Program-made: the position numbers and the translations under genes
NCBI RefSeq assembly: GCF_001659605.2
Contig: NC_035170.2
Location: 30,918,020-30,982,019 of the forward strand
Length of the DNA: 64,000 nt
Source of the DNA: Manihot esculenta
Taxonomy: Eukaryota > Streptophyta > Magnoliopsida > Malpighiales > Euphorbiaceae
Direction: 5' to 3'
Notes under the pieces: model-generated
What the model saw: the letters and a program-made list of their open reading frames with translations, nothing else
Told to the model about the DNA's origin: nothing
Databases searched by the model: none
In this document: positions 1 through 11,768 of the stretch, piece by piece
Numbering within the stretch: the stretch's first letter is position 1
How the letters are laid out: every line of letters starts with the position of its first letter

Positions 1-3000
1 TCTTAGGAAGCTTCAAATTACTCTCTCCACCATCAAAGCAATACTTGTGGATGCTGAGGAGAAGCAAGAGGAGAGCCTTGCAGTAAAGAACTGGGTAAGG
101 AGGCTTAGAGAGGTTGTCTATGATGCAGATGACTTGTTCGATGATGTAGCAACTGAAGGTTTGAGAAGGAAGGTTGAAGGTGAGGGAAGAATGGTTAGGA
201 AGGTATGCGACTTCTTTTCTTCCTCAAATCAAATTGCATTTCGTTTCAAGATGGGTCATAATATTAAAGATATTAGAGAGAGGCTAGATGAAATCGCCAA
301 AGAAATATCTGACTTTGGCTTTATAATTAGGAAGGAAGTTGGAGTATGTATGGGGATTAATAATAGTTGGAGGGAGACAGACTCCTTTGTATTGAAATCA
401 GAAATTATAGGAAGAGATGAAGATAAGGAGAAGATCATAGAATCATTGATGTGTCAGTCAATCAAAGCAATATTTCTGTAGTTGCAATTGTAGGGTTTGG
501 TGGCTTAGGAAAGACTGCACTTGCCCAATTAGTGTTTAATGATGAGAAAGTAGTGAATTATTTTGATTTGAAGTTATGGGTATGTGTTTCTGAGGAGTCA
601 AATGTTGAAACACTGGTTAAACTCATCCTTAAAAGTGCAGGCAATAATGAAGTGCCCAACTTGTCTTTGGAACGGTTACAAATTCGCCTTAGACAATGTT
701 TAGAAGGCAAAAAGTACTTGTTGGTGTTGGATGATGTGTGGAACGTGAACAATAGGATTTGGAGTCAATTGAGGAAATATTTGATGGTTGGTGCCATAGG
801 GAGTAGAATTTTAGTAACTACTCGCAGTAAGAGGGTTGCTTTAGCTATGGGTGTAGACTCTCCGTATGCTTTACAGGGTCTAACAGAAGATCAATCATGG
901 GATCTATTTGAGAAGCTAGCATTTAGAGAGGGAACAGGAAGAGTGAATTCAAATCTAATAGAAATTGGGAAAGAAATTGCAAAGAAGTGCAAAGGAGTTC
1001 CACTTGCAATTAGAGCTATAGGAGGCATAATGCAACTAAGAAGTAGTGAAAGTGAATGGTTGTCTGTCCTAGAAAATGAGTTGTGGAAGGTCTTCGAGAG
1101 TGATGGTGATATTAGTCAAGTGTTGAAATTGAGTTATGATGTCTTACCGTACCATTTAAAGCAGTGTTTTGCATACTGCACAATGTTTCCAAAAGACTAT
1201 GAGTTTCGTAAGGATAGATTAATTCAGTTGTGGATGGCACAAGGCTATGTTCAGTCTCGGGGTCAAAATGAAAATGAAAATGCAGAGGAGATTGGGGAAG
1301 GATACTTCAATGAATTGTTATTTAGGTCATTTTTCCAAGAGTATAATTATTGTTATAAAATGCATGACCTTATCCATGACCTTGCACAGTCAATAGCAGG
1401 GGATAGTTGTTTTGTAGCTAATGATAATACTAAATTTCCTGATAGAGTCCAACATGTGTTTTCTGGAAATTTGTCTTTTGAGGAATGCTTCAGGCAGCTA
1501 AAAAATAAAGGATTGAGGACACTGTTTTGTCCATGTTTTTGTGATGGATTAAGGTTGAATTTAGATAGTATCTTTTCAAATTGTAGGAGCATACGTGCTT
1601 TGAGTTTTGGAAGGAATATCTATGGATTGCCAGATTCAATTGGAAAGTTGAAATACCTGAGGTATCTTGAATTTTCTAGTTCTAAAATCAGTTCACTTCC
1701 AAACTGCATTTGCAGCTTGTATAATTTGCAAACTCTAATACTCTGGGAATGTTGGGGTCTTAAAGAATTACCTACAGACATGAGGAGATTGATTTGTCTC
1801 AGACAACTTATTAATATTGGTTGTAGTAGGCTTGAATTCATGCCATTGGGGTTGGGGAGATTAACAAATCTGCAGACTTTGTCAACTTTTGTTGTGGGAA
1901 GTGATCAAGGAAGGAGATGTTCCTCATTGAATGAGTTGAAAGCTTAAACCGGCTAAGAGGTGAAATCTCCATTAAAGGACTAGAAAATGTGAAAAATGCA
2001 GCTTTGGAGTCCAGCCTAGTAAATTTCAAGGAAAAGAAACACCTTCAGTGCTTAAGATTAAGGTGGGATGGCAGAGGAGATAGCAATAGTGGAAATAGTG
2101 AGTTGTTGTTGGATAACCTACACCCTCACCCGAACTTGAAAGAATTGAACGTTGTGTGCTATGAAGGTGTGAGGTTTTCAAATTGGCTTTCTTCTATCAC
2201 AAATCTCGTCAATATTACTTTATATAAATGTCCGAAATGTGAGCATTTGCCGCCATTGGACAATCTGCCTTATCTGGAAATTCTCAATCTTAGCTATTTC
2301 GATTCTCTGGAGTACATATCCGATGAATATAATTTATTCTCTTCTTTATCTACATCAGCAGCAACATTCTTTCCATCTCTAAAGATTCTTAAACTCGATG
2401 TTTGCCCTAATGTGAAAAGGTGGTGGAGAACACGTATGGAAGCAAAGATGGTGCCTCAATTTCCTTGTCTTTCTAAATTAACCATCGCGAATTGCCCTAA
2501 CCTCACTTTGATGCCAATGTTTCCATCACTAGACATGGAGCTTCATCTTTCCTATGCCCACATAAGACCATTGCATTATACATTGCAGATGTCTGCAACG
2601 GCTTCTGCAGTACCATCAACCTCTTCTTCAGTTACTTCTCCTTTTTCCAAATTAAAGACTCTGTGGTTACAGGGTATTGAGAATCTAGCATCTCTACCTG
2701 GAGAGTGGATGCAGAACCTCAGCTTCCTTGAGAAACTATTTCTTAGCTACTGCATGGAAATTAGTGATGAGGATGAGCGTGGCATATTCAAATGGAGATA
2801 TCTTGTTAGTCTTCGAGATCTCTCTCTCTATAATCTTTCAAATCTGGTGTCTCTACCAAGGGAGCTTCAATATGTTACCACCTTGCAACGTCTCTCTATC
2901 CACGAATGTTCTAATTTGAGGGCTTTGCCTAACTGGATAGGCAACCTCACAGCACTCGAAAATTTAAATATCCACTACTGCTCTAAATTGAAATCGCTAC

Positions 3001-3173
3001 CAAGAGGAATGCGTCAAATCACCACTTTACACAAGTTGAGTGTTACCCGTTGCCCCCATTTGTCTGAAAGATGCGCACATGATATGGCTGCAGATTGGCC
3101 CAACATTTCTCACATCCCAAATATCCAGATAAATGGAAATGATATTCAAAGGGAGGGCCGGTATTTATTATAA
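1..3173 (+). pseudogene. CNL resistance gene copy 1, 5'-truncated by window, two frameshifts
   Basis: Intracellular immune receptor of the coiled-coil NB-ARC LRR class, aligned with the intact copy at 8289-11570. Base 1 corresponds to base 8390 there, so about 34 codons lie outside the window. The coiled-coil part reads in one frame to about 448. There the sequence has GTGTCAGTC where copy 2 has GTGTCCAGTC, a one-base loss that shifts the frame. The NB-ARC then reads on with P-loop GFGGLGKT, kinase-2 LLVLDDVW, RNBS-D CFAYCTMFPKDY and MHD. A second one-base loss near 1939 (GAAAGC against GAATAGC) ends that frame at 1947, and the LRR part resumes in a third frame to the stop at 3171-3173. Outside these two sites the paralogy is continuous over the full length. 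Either it is a recent pseudogene or the two indels are assembly errors. Family assignment is certain; functional status is inferred. Confidence 0.9.
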
Positions 3174-4440
3174 GAAGAAGGATCCTCTGCCTTCACAGGT
3201 TAGGACTTTCTTCACTTCATCCCTTCATTGTATTTTAATAAAATCACGTAATTTTTCTAAATAAATACTTTTATCCATAGGTTATTCTATTGTGTCTTCA
3301 TTTTATCTTTCAAATTTAATAACTTACAGTTCTGATTCTATGTGCATACCGCGACAGATGGTCTGCAGGGAATACTTACAAGACTTTGCTTTTGAAAGAA
3401 CCTGCTTTGTCATTGGTCATTTGGTTGTGCTGGAAAGAAGAAGTTTTATCTGTTTGAGGAAGGAGCAAAGATGATAAATCTTCAATGCAGTACCCTTTTC
3501 CATCGTTAAGAAGGTATGAAATTTCAACTTTACTGGCAAGCAATCCATTCAACTTCAATACACAATTAACTTTTAAACTCTCCAGTGTTCTTCTTTTGAT
3601 AGTTTGACACTGGAGATTTATTTGCTTAATTCTTTTCAATTTCTATGTAAACTCAGTTGAAAGTGATCAACTGTAACAAGTGCGGTTCTGTAGTATGAGC
3701 AGATCTGGAAGGATGTTAATACAACCCTTGGAACATTCATTTGCAATCATTATTCTATCCTGATAGTGAATTTTCTGAATTTTCTGATTCGGTCTCTCCT
3801 GAATTATTTGAGAATAAGATAGTGGAAGCCATGAATTCCCAGATTCTTTGAGAACAAGATGGATGCCAAATGTCTTAAAGAAGGAGCAGAGGGGATATGA
3901 ATTCACTGGATCTTCTTTCAGATAGGCAGCTTTTGGCTCAGCCGTGAAGGATTGCTCTGAATTGGAAGCTGTAATACTTTGATGTCTTTACCTCTGATTT
4001 GGAGAATCAGTGGTGAGTAACATCAATCAAAGTGGGAGTAGTCTAGTTTACATTGTTAAGGAAGTGAATTTCCTGGTCCTTTTATAAAATTTTTCAAGTC
4101 TTCTCCTTCCAGGAATTATTCGGAGCACTTTTGGGCTAGAATGGCAAATGATTGTCTCTGAATTCTTACAATTTCATCACTTGCTGCTCTTGCTGAAGTT
4201 ACACATACACAACATCATGAAAAATGGATCAGAGGGTTCAATTATGAGGGAATTTCGTTGAGAAGTGGATTAATTGTAAATACTGCAAAAAGCCGACATT
4301 TTAATTAATTCAGCAACTTGTTCATTTGCTATCTTGACTGTATGGCTTGAATTTTAGAATTTTTCATGGACCGAATCGTGTAGTTCCATGCTGCAAGCCG
4401 CATTAGAAAATAGAATGTAAGGTTTTCAGGAAATACATTC
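3174..4440 (+). other. 3' flank of CNL copy 1, shared with copies 2 and 3
   Basis: No credible coding gene. The stretch resembles the tails of copies 2 and 3. The first bases after the stop contain CAG|GTTAGG at 3196-3204, the same donor context as in the other copies. The matching acceptor TATGCAG is not preserved here (TGTGCAT near 3342). Further blocks match 11956-13050 and 31140-31300, for example the segment ending in AATTCTTAC(A/C)ATTTCATCACTTGCT. It is probably old 3'-UTR exon and intron sequence. Confidence 0.55.
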
Positions 4441-5158
4441 AAATTAAATTTGAGATCGGATAAATTATATTTTAGTTTTTAAATTTTATTATGTTCAAAT
4501 TGAAAGTTTTCTGTTCTAAAATATTTTAAAAATAAAATAAAAATATTTTAAATGTTAAAAACACCCTTCAAAAAAACCTCACTTTCTTCCTCTTTTTCCT
4601 TTTACTTTCCTCCATATTAACACTCTCTCTCTTGAATGTTACTGGCCTGTCCAATTCCATATCTAACATAAATTAAGTAGTAATAGCAATTTTTCTCCTT
4701 CTTGAATGTGTATGAGTAAAATACTCACTAAAAAATAATTCTATTCGAATCCATCTTAAATTCAATAAAAAAAAATATTTTAAATTATTCAAATTCATTA
4801 TAAATTCAATTATTATTATTTAAATAAAATTTTTTTTATATATTTTAATTAATAATTTGTATAAAAATATTTTTTATTTAAAAATATAATTTTTAAATGA
4901 AAACATATAACAAATTTTGTAAATATTATTATAAAACATATATTTTATATTAAATTAATTATTTATACAAATAAATTTAAATAATTGATATCTTATAAAA
5001 AAAATTCAATCCGAAACCATTAGAAATATCAATTTTTATATTTAATTTTATATTTAACTCAATTATTCAAATTCATTTTATTAAAATTTTTTCAAAATAC
5101 TTAAAAATATTTGATTCGTCATAATTTCTATTAAAATAAGATTTTTGAAGGGATTTTT

Positions 5159-5161
<3 letters not shown>

Positions 5162-5198
<37 letters not shown>
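5162..5198. repeat. (TA)n microsatellite
   Basis: Uninterrupted TA dinucleotide run of roughly 18 units inside the AT-rich spacer. A shorter TA run lies near 5541-5561. Confidence 0.95.
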
Positions 5199-5208
<10 letters not shown>

Positions 5209-6986
5209 TTAAATCACACTTAATACAGATGGATTGAAATTGTGCTTTCGATTATTTTGGAATAAAAGCTTATCGTCTTCCACTTCATTCAGATAAGATT
5301 TATTTTGAAATAAAAAATTTAAATAATTTTTTTTAAAATTTTTTTAAAATAAATATTTTTTAATTTAAAAAATCGAATTCCTTTATTTTAAATAAAAAAT
5401 TATTAAAAATAAATTAACTGAATTTTTAATTTTAAATAGAGGAAAAAAGAAAAAAACAGAAAATATACGTTGCTTTTTCTGTGTGTTACTTAGATATAAG
5501 TCGATATTTTTTATGTTGAATTATGATTTCTTTATCTATATTATATATATATATATATATTAAAAAGTAGGAAGATTGAAAATAATGAGATTTTTCAAAA
5601 TACTCCTACTAATATTTGATAATTATAATATTTTTATTATTTAAAAAATTTTAATTTAATTATATTAATATTCTATTTAATTTCAAATTAATTGAGAATA
5701 TCTTTTAACATTTAAATTATATTTGATTAAGAGAGTTTTTTATTTAAATTTAAACTTCATCAAATTAATCGATAAAATTTTTATTATTTTTATTTTACAA
5801 ATTTAAATTATAAATTTATTTTAATTATATGAATTTTTTTATTTTAACTTTAAATTTCTTAATGGATATAATTTTATTATAATTTTTAATTCAATTATAA
5901 TTATAAATTTGCGTTTAAAAATATTATAATTAAATTTATATGTAAATTATTTTAGTTAATTTTTTATTATAATTAAAATTGTTAAAAAAAATTAAATCGT
6001 CTAAAAAAAATGAAAGCTTTTAATTTGATGCGAAATGAACTTTTTCTTTAAAAAAAATAGATTTTAATTTTAAATTGAGTAATTTTTATACTATCTAAAA
6101 TTAAATTTTTTAATATATTAAATTACAACTATTATTAAATAATAAATTTAATATCAGATAATTATTATTTATTTAAATGTGATTGAATTCCCATAAAATA
6201 ATAATTAGCAAAATTCAATTAAAATATAAATTCATGATATTGTGTGTTATATACTATATAAATTTTCCTTTTGGTTTTATGAATTTTTTTTATTATTAGA
6301 TTAATTTAATTTTGTAGATATTTTATGTAATATTGATGCAAATTTTAATTTAAAAATAAAATATTTATAAATATCAGAAGTGCTAAAATTTTATATTTTA
6401 AATTATTTTATCCAATAAAATATAATTAATTAAAAAATAATAAAAAAATGAAATGGGATGACAGTGATAAATTTTATATTTATGAAAGTATTTAATATAC
6501 TAAAATTAAGCTATACTTTATTTTAATTTTTTATAGATTTTATTTTATATATTAATAAAAATTTTAAATTTAATATTTATTAATATACTATTTATTAATT
6601 AATTTAAAGTGTGATATTATAATCTATATATATTTATATTATATATTAAATTTCATAATAATATATTGTATTTTATTTTAATTAATAAAAAATAATGTAA
6701 AGATCACATATTTTTACAATCAAAAAAATACTTATTATATTATAATATATAATATGATTGTAACATATATAATTTTTATCTATTTAATTTTTTTTTATTT
6801 TTTATAACATTAGATTGCATTTCTTAGAAATACTATTTTTTTCATTTATTAAATAAAATATAATTTAAAATTACTTTAATTTTTGCTTAATTATTGAAAA
6901 TTATTACAAAATTATATGTATTTGTAAAAAATAAAATATAATAATGAAATAAAAGTGATAAGAGAGAGAGCAAATTACATGTAATT

Positions 6987-6991
<5 letters not shown>

Positions 6992-7042
<51 letters not shown>
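6992..7042. repeat. (TA)n microsatellite, longer
   Basis: Uninterrupted AT/TA run of about 25 units in the AT-rich spacer, preceded by a short AG run at 6961-6970. Length is likely to vary between individuals and to be unreliable in assembly. Confidence 0.95.
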
Positions 7043-7045
<3 letters not shown>

Positions 7046-8040
7046 ATATTTTTATTATTTAACTATTAATAAATTTATTATTTAAATTAATTTAAAATAT
7101 AAAAATTGATTTTTGAGAAAAAATATTAAAATTTTAAAATAAATATTATTGAAATAACACATTTAAATATTACATAATTATAAAAAATAATATAAAATAA
7201 AATTTTAATTAATATTAAATTATTCGATAATAAGTAGTCCTTATAACTATTAATAATTATTTTGATAGATAATTTTAATCAAAATTGTATGTGGATTAAA
7301 ATTAATAAAAAATAATAATTTTATTAGAATAGTTTTAAATTTTTAAAAAATTCAAATTAATTTAATTTAATTTTTATTAATTATAGAGTTTACATAAATT
7401 TTAATATCTTAATATTTTCTATTTGAATTCTTTAATTATTTATATTATAATTCAAATAACATTTCATAGAAAACTATCCAAAACATATTGTTTTAATATT
7501 TAACAACTTTAAATTGAATATATTGTTTTGTATTTAAATTTAAAATCTAATTTGTTTTTATTCAAATTTAATGTTATATATGTTAAAATTATATTATTAA
7601 TCGTAATGAGTTTATATAAATTTAACATGGTTAATCGAATTTTGTAAAATAAATTAATAATTTTTTTATTTCAAATTAATCGACTTTTACGTATAAAGTT
7701 ATTTAAAAATAAATATTTATAATATTATTAAATTTTAGCACTATTTATTGAGAATTAAACTTTCACAATGTATAAATTGAAAGATAAATTATTTAATTAA
7801 ATATTAATTTATTTTATATAATTTTATAATATAATTCAATGTCTGAAGAACTACACTCAAATTTATATAAATATTTTTGTTATTTTTATATTAGATAGAT
7901 TATTTTATTTCTTAAATTTAATTGACTTTTTTATTTAACTTAAATTAAAAAATGTGATAAAGTTTATCCACTATAATTTTTAAATTATATTAAATTAATT
8001 TTATTTTAAAATTATATCAACTCTATTATTATCTTGATAG

Positions 8041-8288
8041 ATATAAGTTATGGTACACGTGTCATTACTCCAATAGGCAAAGCATAACTTTATATGTTAT
8101 TCATTGCTTCTACCTTAAGGAATCAAAATAGTTTGCTTTTACTACTTGAAGAATGTAATGCTTTCTTCCACACCTTTATATATACTGGATCATTAATTAT
8201 GGACTGCATCATCTCTCACAAATCCTGAAATTTTCCTTTAATTTCTTCATTTTCATCTTGCCCATTTTCAGTTCTTTTCTTTCTATCG
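8041..8288 (+). promoter_or_regulatory. Probable promoter and 5' UTR of CNL copy 2
   Basis: GC content rises abruptly at the edge of the AT-rich spacer. A palindromic ACACGTGT (G-box/ABRE-like core CACGTG) lies at 8055-8062. A TATA box, TATATATA, lies at 8177-8184, about 105 bases before the ATG. The stretch from about 8100 to the ATG resembles the region before copy 3 (14785-14984), including AATGTAATGCT, CTTCCACACCTT and the TATA box. This shows that the duplication included the core promoter. Binding of any factor is inferred. Confidence 0.6.
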
Positions 8289-11200
8289 ATGGCTGAACAA
8301 ATCCCATTCAGCATTGCGGAAAACTTACTAACAAAGTTGGCCTCAATTGCTTCTGAAGAAGTTAGTTTGGTGTATGGCTTCAAAAAGGATCTTAGGAAGC
8401 TTCAAACTACTCTCTCCACCATCAAAGCAATACTTGTGGATGCTGAGGAGAAGCAAGAGGAGAGCCTTGCAGTGAAGAACTGGGTAAGGAGGCTTAGAGA
8501 GGTTGTCTATGATGCAGATGACTTGTTCGATGATTTTGCAACTGAAGGTTTGAGAAGGAAGGTTGAAGGTGAGGGAAGAATGGTTAGGAAGGTATGCGAC
8601 TTCTTTTCTTCCTCAAATCAAATTGCATTTCGTTTCAAGATGGGTCATAGAATTAAAGATATTAGAGAGAGGTTAGATGAAGTGGCCAAAGAAATGTCCG
8701 ACTTTGGCTTTATAATTAGGAAGGAAGTTGGAGTATCTATGGGAATGAAGAATAGTTGGAGGGAGACGGACTCCTTTGTATTGAAATCAGAAATTATAGG
8801 AAGAGATGATGATAAGGAGAGGATCATAGAATCATTGATGTGTCCAGTCAATCAAACCAATATTTCTGTAGTTGCAATTATAGGGTTTGGTGGCTTAGGA
8901 AAGACTGCACTTGCCCAATTAGTGTTTAATGATGAGAAAGTGGTGAATTATTTTGATTTGAAGTTATGGGTATGTGTTTCTGAGGAGTCAAATGTTGAAA
9001 CACTAGTTAAACTCATCCTTAAAAGTGCAAGCAATAATGAAGTGCCCAACTTGTCTTTGGAACAGTTACAGATTCGCCTTAGACAATGTTTAGAAGGCAA
9101 AAAGTACTTGTTGGTGTTGGATGATGTGTGGAATGTAAACAATAGGATTTGGAGTCACTTGAGGAAATATTTGATGGTTGGTGCCATAGGGAGTAGAATT
9201 TTAGTAACTAGTCGTAGTAAGGGGGTTGCTTTAGCTATGGGTGTAGACTCTCCATACCCTTTACAGGGTCTAACTGAAGATCAATCATGGGAGCTATTTG
9301 AGAAGCTAGCATTTACAGAGGAAACAGGAAGAGTGAATTCAAATCTAATAGAAATTGGAAAAGAAATGGCAAAGAAATGCAGAGGAGTTCCACTTGCAAT
9401 TAAAGCTATAGGAGGCATAATGCAACTAAGAAGTAGTGAAAGTGAATGGTTGTCTGTCCTAGAAAATGAGTTGTGGAAGGTCTTCGAGAGTGATGGTGAT
9501 ATTAGTCAAGTGTTGAAATTGAGTTATGATGTCTTACCGTACCATTTAAAGCAGTGTTTTGCATACTGCGCAATGTTTCCAAAAGATTATCATTTTGGTA
9601 AGGATAGATTAATTCAGTTGTGGATGGCACAAGGCTATGTTCAGTCTCAGGGTCAAAGTGAAAATGAAAATGCAGAGGAGATTGGGGAAGGATACTTCAA
9701 TGAATTGTTATTTAGGTCATTTTTCCAAAAGGATGAGTATTGTTATAAAATGCATGACCTTATCCATGACCTTGCACAGTCAATAGCAGGGGATAGTTGT
9801 TTTGCAGTTGGTGATAATACTAAACATATTCCTGATAGAGTCCAACATGTGTTCTCTGGAAATTTGTCTTTTGAGGAATGCTTCAGGCAGCTAAAAAATA
9901 AAGGACTGAGGACACTGTATTATCCATATTTTGGTGATGGATTGAGCTTGAATTTAGATAATATTTTTTTAAATTGTAGGAGCATACGTGCTTTGAGATT
10001 TGAAAGTGATATCAATGGATTGCCAGATTCAATTGGAAAGTTGAAACACCTGAGGTACCTTGAATTGTTTAGAAATACTAAAATCAGTTCACTTCCAGAC
10101 TGCATTTGCAGCTTGTATAATTTGCAAACTCTAATACTCTGGGAATGTCGGGTTCTTAAAGAATTACCTACAGACATGAGGAAATTGATTTGTCTCGGAC
10201 AACTTATTAATAAGGGTTGTAGTAGCCTTGAATTCATGCCATTGGGGTTGGGGAGATTGACAAATCTGCAGACTTTGTCAACTTTTGTTGTGGGAAGTGA
10301 TCAAGGAAGGAGATGTTCCTCATTGAATGAGTTGAATAGCTTAAACCGGCTACGAGGTGAAATCTGCATTAAAGGACTAGAAAATGTGAAAAATGCAGCT
10401 TTGGAGTCCAGCCGAGTAAATCTCAAGGAAAAGAAATACCTTCTCTGCTTAAGATTAAGGTGGGTTGGCAAGGGAGATAGCAATAGTGGGAATAGTGAGT
10501 TGTTGTTGGATAACCTACACCCTCACCCGAACTTGAAAGAATTGAATGTTGTGTGCTATAAAGGTGTGAGGTTTTCAAATTGGCTTTCTTCTATCACAAA
10601 TCTCGTCAATATTACTTTATATAAATGTCCAAAATGTGAGCATTTGCCGCCATTGGACAATCTGCCTTATCTGGAAATTCTCAATCTTAGCTATTTCGAT
10701 TCTCTGGAGTACATATCAGATGAAGATAATTTATTCTCTTCTTTATCTGCATCAACAATAACATTCTTTCCATCTCTAAAGATTCTTAAACTCGAAGTTT
10801 GCCCTAATTTGAAAGGGTGGTGGAGAACATGTATGGAAGCAAAGATGGTGCCTCAATTTCCTTGTCTTTCTAAATTAACCATCGCGAATTGCCGTAACCT
10901 GACTGTGATGCCAACGTTTCCATCACTAGACATGGAGCTTCATCTTGCCTATGCCCACATAAGACCATTGCATTATACATTGCAGATGTCTGCAACGGCT
11001 TCTGGAGTACCATCAACCTCTTCTTTAGTTACTTCTCCTTTTTCCAAATTAAAGACTTTGTGGTTGCAGGGTTTTGAGAATCTAGCATCTCTACCTGGAG
11101 AGTGGATGCAGAACCTCAGCTTCCTTGAGGAACTATTTCTTAGCAACTGCATGGAAATTAGTGATGAGGATGAGCGTGGCATATTCAAATGGAGATATCT

Positions 11201-11570
11201 TGTTAGTCTCCGAGATCTCTCTCTCTATAATCTTTCAAATCTGGTGTCTCTACCAAGGGAGCTTCAATATGTTACCACCTTGCAACGTCTCACTATCTAC
11301 GACTGTTCTAATTTGAGGGCTTTGCCTGACTGGATAGGCAACCTCACAGCACTCGAAAATCTACATATCGATGGCTGCCCTAAACTGGAATCGCTACCAA
11401 GAGGAATGCATCAAATAACTACTTTACAACAATTTAGTGTTCGCCGTTGCGCCCATTTGTCTGAAAGATGCGGACACGATACGGCTGCAGATTGGCCCAA
11501 CATTTCTCACATCCCAAATATCCGCATAAATGGAAATGATATTCAAAAGGAGGGCCGGTATTTACTGTAA
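8289..11570 (+). CDS. Intact CC-NBS-LRR disease-resistance protein (RGA2-like), copy 2
   Basis: Single-exon 1093-aa CNL immune receptor, expected to sense a pathogen effector in the cytoplasm and trigger cell death. The Rx-type coiled coil spans about residues 1-150, with VYDADDLFDDF at 73-83 in the EDVID position. NB-ARC motifs in order: P-loop GFGGLGKT 199-206, RNBS-A with VCVSEES, kinase-2 LLVLDDVW 274-281 (the final W marks the CNL class), RNBS-B GSRILVTSR 301-309, GLPL-type GVPLAI 366-371, RNBS-D CFAYCAMFPKDY from 423, MHD 488-490. Leucine-rich repeats fill about 540-1060. Length is normal for the family. The ATG gives the usual MAEQ-type start and sits about 105 bases after a TATA box. 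It is flanked by broken paralogues on both sides and is the only functional candidate in the cluster. Which pathogen it recognises cannot be read from sequence. Confidence 0.95.
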   Translation: MAEQIPFSIAENLLTKLASIASEEVSLVYGFKKDLRKLQTTLSTIKAILVDAEEKQEESLAVKNWVRRLREVVYDADDLFDDFATEGLRRKVEGEGRMVRKVCDFFSSSNQIAFRFKMGHRIKDIRERLDEVAKEMSDFGFIIRKEVGVSMGMKNSWRETDSFVLKSEIIGRDDDKERIIESLMCPVNQTNISVVAIIGFGGLGKTALAQLVFNDEKVVNYFDLKLWVCVSEESNVETLVKLILKSASNNEVPNLSLEQLQIRLRQCLEGKKYLLVLDDVWNVNNRIWSHLRKYLMVGAIGSRILVTSRSKGVALAMGVDSPYPLQGLTEDQSWELFEKLAFTEETGRVNSNLIEIGKEMAKKCRGVPLAIKAIGGIMQLRSSESEWLSVLENELWKVFESDGDISQVLKLSYDVLPYHLKQCFAYCAMFPKDYHFGKDRLIQLWMAQGYVQSQGQSENENAEEIGEGYFNELLFRSFFQKDEYCYKMHDLIHDLAQSIAGDSCFAVGDNTKHIPDRVQHVFSGNLSFEECFRQLKNKGLRTLYYPYFGDGLSLNLDNIFLNCRSIRALRFESDINGLPDSIGKLKHLRYLELFRNTKISSLPDCICSLYNLQTLILWECRVLKELPTDMRKLICLGQLINKGCSSLEFMPLGLGRLTNLQTLSTFVVGSDQGRRCSSLNELNSLNRLRGEICIKGLENVKNAALESSRVNLKEKKYLLCLRLRWVGKGDSNSGNSELLLDNLHPHPNLKELNVVCYKGVRFSNWLSSITNLVNITLYKCPKCEHLPPLDNLPYLEILNLSYFDSLEYISDEDNLFSSLSASTITFFPSLKILKLEVCPNLKGWWRTCMEAKMVPQFPCLSKLTIANCRNLTVMPTFPSLDMELHLAYAHIRPLHYTLQMSATASGVPSTSSLVTSPFSKLKTLWLQGFENLASLPGEWMQNLSFLEELFLSNCMEISDEDERGIFKWRYLVSLRDLSLYNLSNLVSLPRELQYVTTLQRLTIYDCSNLRALPDWIGNLTALENLHIDGCPKLESLPRGMHQITTLQQFSVRRCAHLSERCGHDTAADWPNISHIPNIRINGNDIQKEGRYLL

Positions 11571-11595
11571 GAAGAAGGATCCTCTGCTTTCACAG

Positions 11596-11768
11596 GTTAG
11601 GACTTTCTTCGCTTCATCCCTTTTTTTTATTTTTTTATATATATATATATATTTTATTTTAAATGAAATCACCTAATTTTTTTCAAACAAATACTTCTAT
11701 CCAGTAGGCTACTCCATTCTGTCTTCACCTTAATTTAAGTTAACTTACTTTTCTGATTCTATATGCAG
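11596..11768 (+). other. Probable 3'-UTR intron of CNL copy 2
   Basis: CACAG|GTTAGG donor 25 bases after the stop and a pyrimidine-rich TATATGCAG|AGATG acceptor. The same donor and acceptor flank a shorter, internally diverged segment behind copy 3 (18279-18410). Conserved edges with a variable middle are what an intron would show. 3'-UTR introns are common in RGA-type genes. Not confirmed by transcripts. Confidence 0.55.

Larger units (their letters stand above)
4441..8040. other. Very AT-rich intergenic spacer
   Basis: About 3.6 kb made almost wholly of A and T, with homopolymer and TA runs and no open reading frame of note. I see no terminal repeats, LTRs or gene relics. Such composition is usual for nuclear spacer or matrix-attachment-like DNA in plants, but nothing here proves a function. 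It separates CNL copies 1 and 2. Confidence 0.6.
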
